Source: a virus. From it: a stretch of 41,669 bases of DNA. Where the stretch lies: positions 1 through 41,669 of the IMG/VR virus record IMGVR_UViG_3300033997_000076. The stretch is one strand, 5' to 3'. Positions 41,320-41,669 of this stretch are shown piece by piece (positions within the stretch are counted from its first letter, which is position 1; the number at the start of each line of letters is the position of its first letter). A model generated the notes under the pieces. That model was not told the DNA's origin. It was given only the letters and a program-made list of their open reading frames with translations, and did no database searches. A program made the translations under genes and the position numbers.

Positions 41320-41404
41320 TACATGGCGACCACAGGCCCAATAAGGGCAGGACCACCTTAGGTGAACTGGAAGTGTCTCTGAGGGCTGAGAGTTGCCTCC
41401 CTGG

Positions 41405-41441
41405 GCATTCAGGAGTGGAGTGTCAACGAACTCCTGAATGC
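41405..41441. repeat. 12-bp perfect inverted repeat near attR
   Basis: GCATTCAGGAGT and ACTCCTGAATGC are separated by 13 bp. It lies next to the arm-type repeats, so binding of an excision or regulatory protein is possible. No U-tract follows on either strand. Confidence 0.8.
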
Positions 41442-41452
41442 GGGGCGCGAAG

Positions 41453-41482
41453 TGTTAGAACACTGTTAGAAGAGTGTTAGAA
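41453..41482. repeat. Right-arm integrase binding repeats (3 x TGTTAGAA)
   Basis: TGTTAGAA occurs at 41453-41460, 41464-41471 and 41475-41482 with an exact 11-bp period, matching the pair in the left arm. A further single copy lies at 41123-41130. One helical turn spacing suggests cooperative binding on one DNA face. Confidence 0.7.
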
Positions 41483-41542
41483 GCTGGAGATGCGGAGTGC
41501 TGGGAGGCCCTTGTATACTGGGCGCGCGCCAACCCTGAGTAG

Positions 41543-41560
41543 ACCAAGGTGATCTCTCCA
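41543..41560. other. attR, right prophage attachment site
   Basis: It shares ACCAAGGTGA and TCTCCA with attL, differing at two central bases. On the minus strand it reads GGAGAGATCACCTTGG, which is the original host ribosome binding site and start codon of ppsA. Confidence 0.8.
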
Positions 41561-41669
41561 CTATCTGTTGGAATAGCTGGGCGGAGCGGTTCCGCCGCGT
41601 TCTGGCATGGTGCCGGAAAAATGAGTCACAATGCAGGCCGGCTTCAGGCCAGAAAAACGGACCTATGAT
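41561..41669 (-). other. Host DNA: native upstream region of ppsA
   Basis: This stretch follows attR and would join ppsA directly in an uninfected host. It should contain the native ppsA promoter, now pointing into the phage early region. A small hairpin GGCGGA-GCGGT-TCCGCC lies at 41580-41596. No coding sequence is visible. Confidence 0.7.

Larger units (their letters stand above)
40409..41542. other. Non-coding phage left-end region with CTTAGGG/CCTAAG repeats
   Basis: No convincing gene is present; a 62-aa frame at 40922-41110 lacks a ribosome binding site. CCCTAAG or CTTAGGG occurs at 40611, 40632, 40643, 40856, 40910, 41001 and 41059, and CCTTAGG at 40920, 40945, 40969 and 41049. The 12-mer GCCTTAGGTGGC is repeated at 40919 and 40968. 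T7 carries CCTAAAG repeats beside its terminal repeat, so this zone may contain the virion end and packaging signals as well as operators. Confidence 0.8.

Noticed and set aside
41514-41519. TATACT near attR as an int promoter -10 split from int by integration
   Set aside because: No acceptable -35 at the right distance; too weak to list as a feature.

Overview
The window holds one essentially complete temperate T7-like podophage (Autographiviridae type), inserted as a prophage in a Pseudomonas-type chromosome. The host assignment rests on the left edge, where the minus strand encodes the first 40 residues of a Pseudomonas-type phosphoenolpyruvate synthase (ppsA). The right edge is the DNA that would normally lie directly upstream of that gene. 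Related 18-bp segments at 118-135 and 41543-41560 mark attL and attR, giving a prophage of about 41.4 kb. Apart from the integrase and perhaps one 52-aa ORF, all genes are on the minus strand, so the phage map reads from right to left.

The early region (about 41.5 to 36 kb, read leftwards) starts with roughly 1.1 kb of non-coding DNA. It holds two strong sigma70-type promoters, each with a CTTAGGG motif in its spacer and each followed by an rRNA-style boxB-boxA leader. Small genes follow, separated by three covarying hairpins that resemble RNase III processing sites. This region also encodes an ArdA-type antirestriction protein, a putative helix-turn-helix/coiled-coil DNA-binding protein, a 2OG-Fe(II) oxygenase and a Bro-N antirepressor. 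The single-subunit phage RNA polymerase, a gp1.1-like peptide and DNA ligase come next, and a strong terminator (TE equivalent) closes the block at 31.5 kb.

The middle region (31.4 to 21.6 kb) is DNA metabolism and host takeover: dNMP kinase-like protein, gp2 (host RNAP inhibitor), SSB, endonuclease I, amidase/lysozyme, a nucleotidyltransferase, primase-helicase, DNA polymerase, gp5.5-like, gp5.7-like and exonuclease. The late region (21.6 to 1.8 kb) is gp6.5, 6.7, 7.3, portal, scaffold, capsid, tail tubes A and B, internal virion proteins, a lipoprotein, tail fibre, holin, small terminase, Rz/Rz1 and large terminase. Nine phage promoters with a T3-like CCCTCACT core drive the middle and late genes. 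The polymerase carries Asp at the position equivalent to T7 residue 748, as T3 RNAP does, which fits the CC at -11/-10 of these promoters.

The lysogeny features are what set this phage apart from T7. A tyrosine integrase lies between terL and attL and faces two phi-OR-like promoters that would transcribe it antisense. Arm-type repeats (TGTTAGAA, 11-bp spacing) sit at both prophage ends. The att core overlaps the ppsA start codon, and the phage side supplies a new Shine-Dalgarno and possibly a new promoter for ppsA. No classical CI-like repressor was found. The 158-aa early DNA-binding-like protein, the Bro-N protein and the CTTAGGG promoter motifs are the best candidates for an unfamiliar lysogeny switch.
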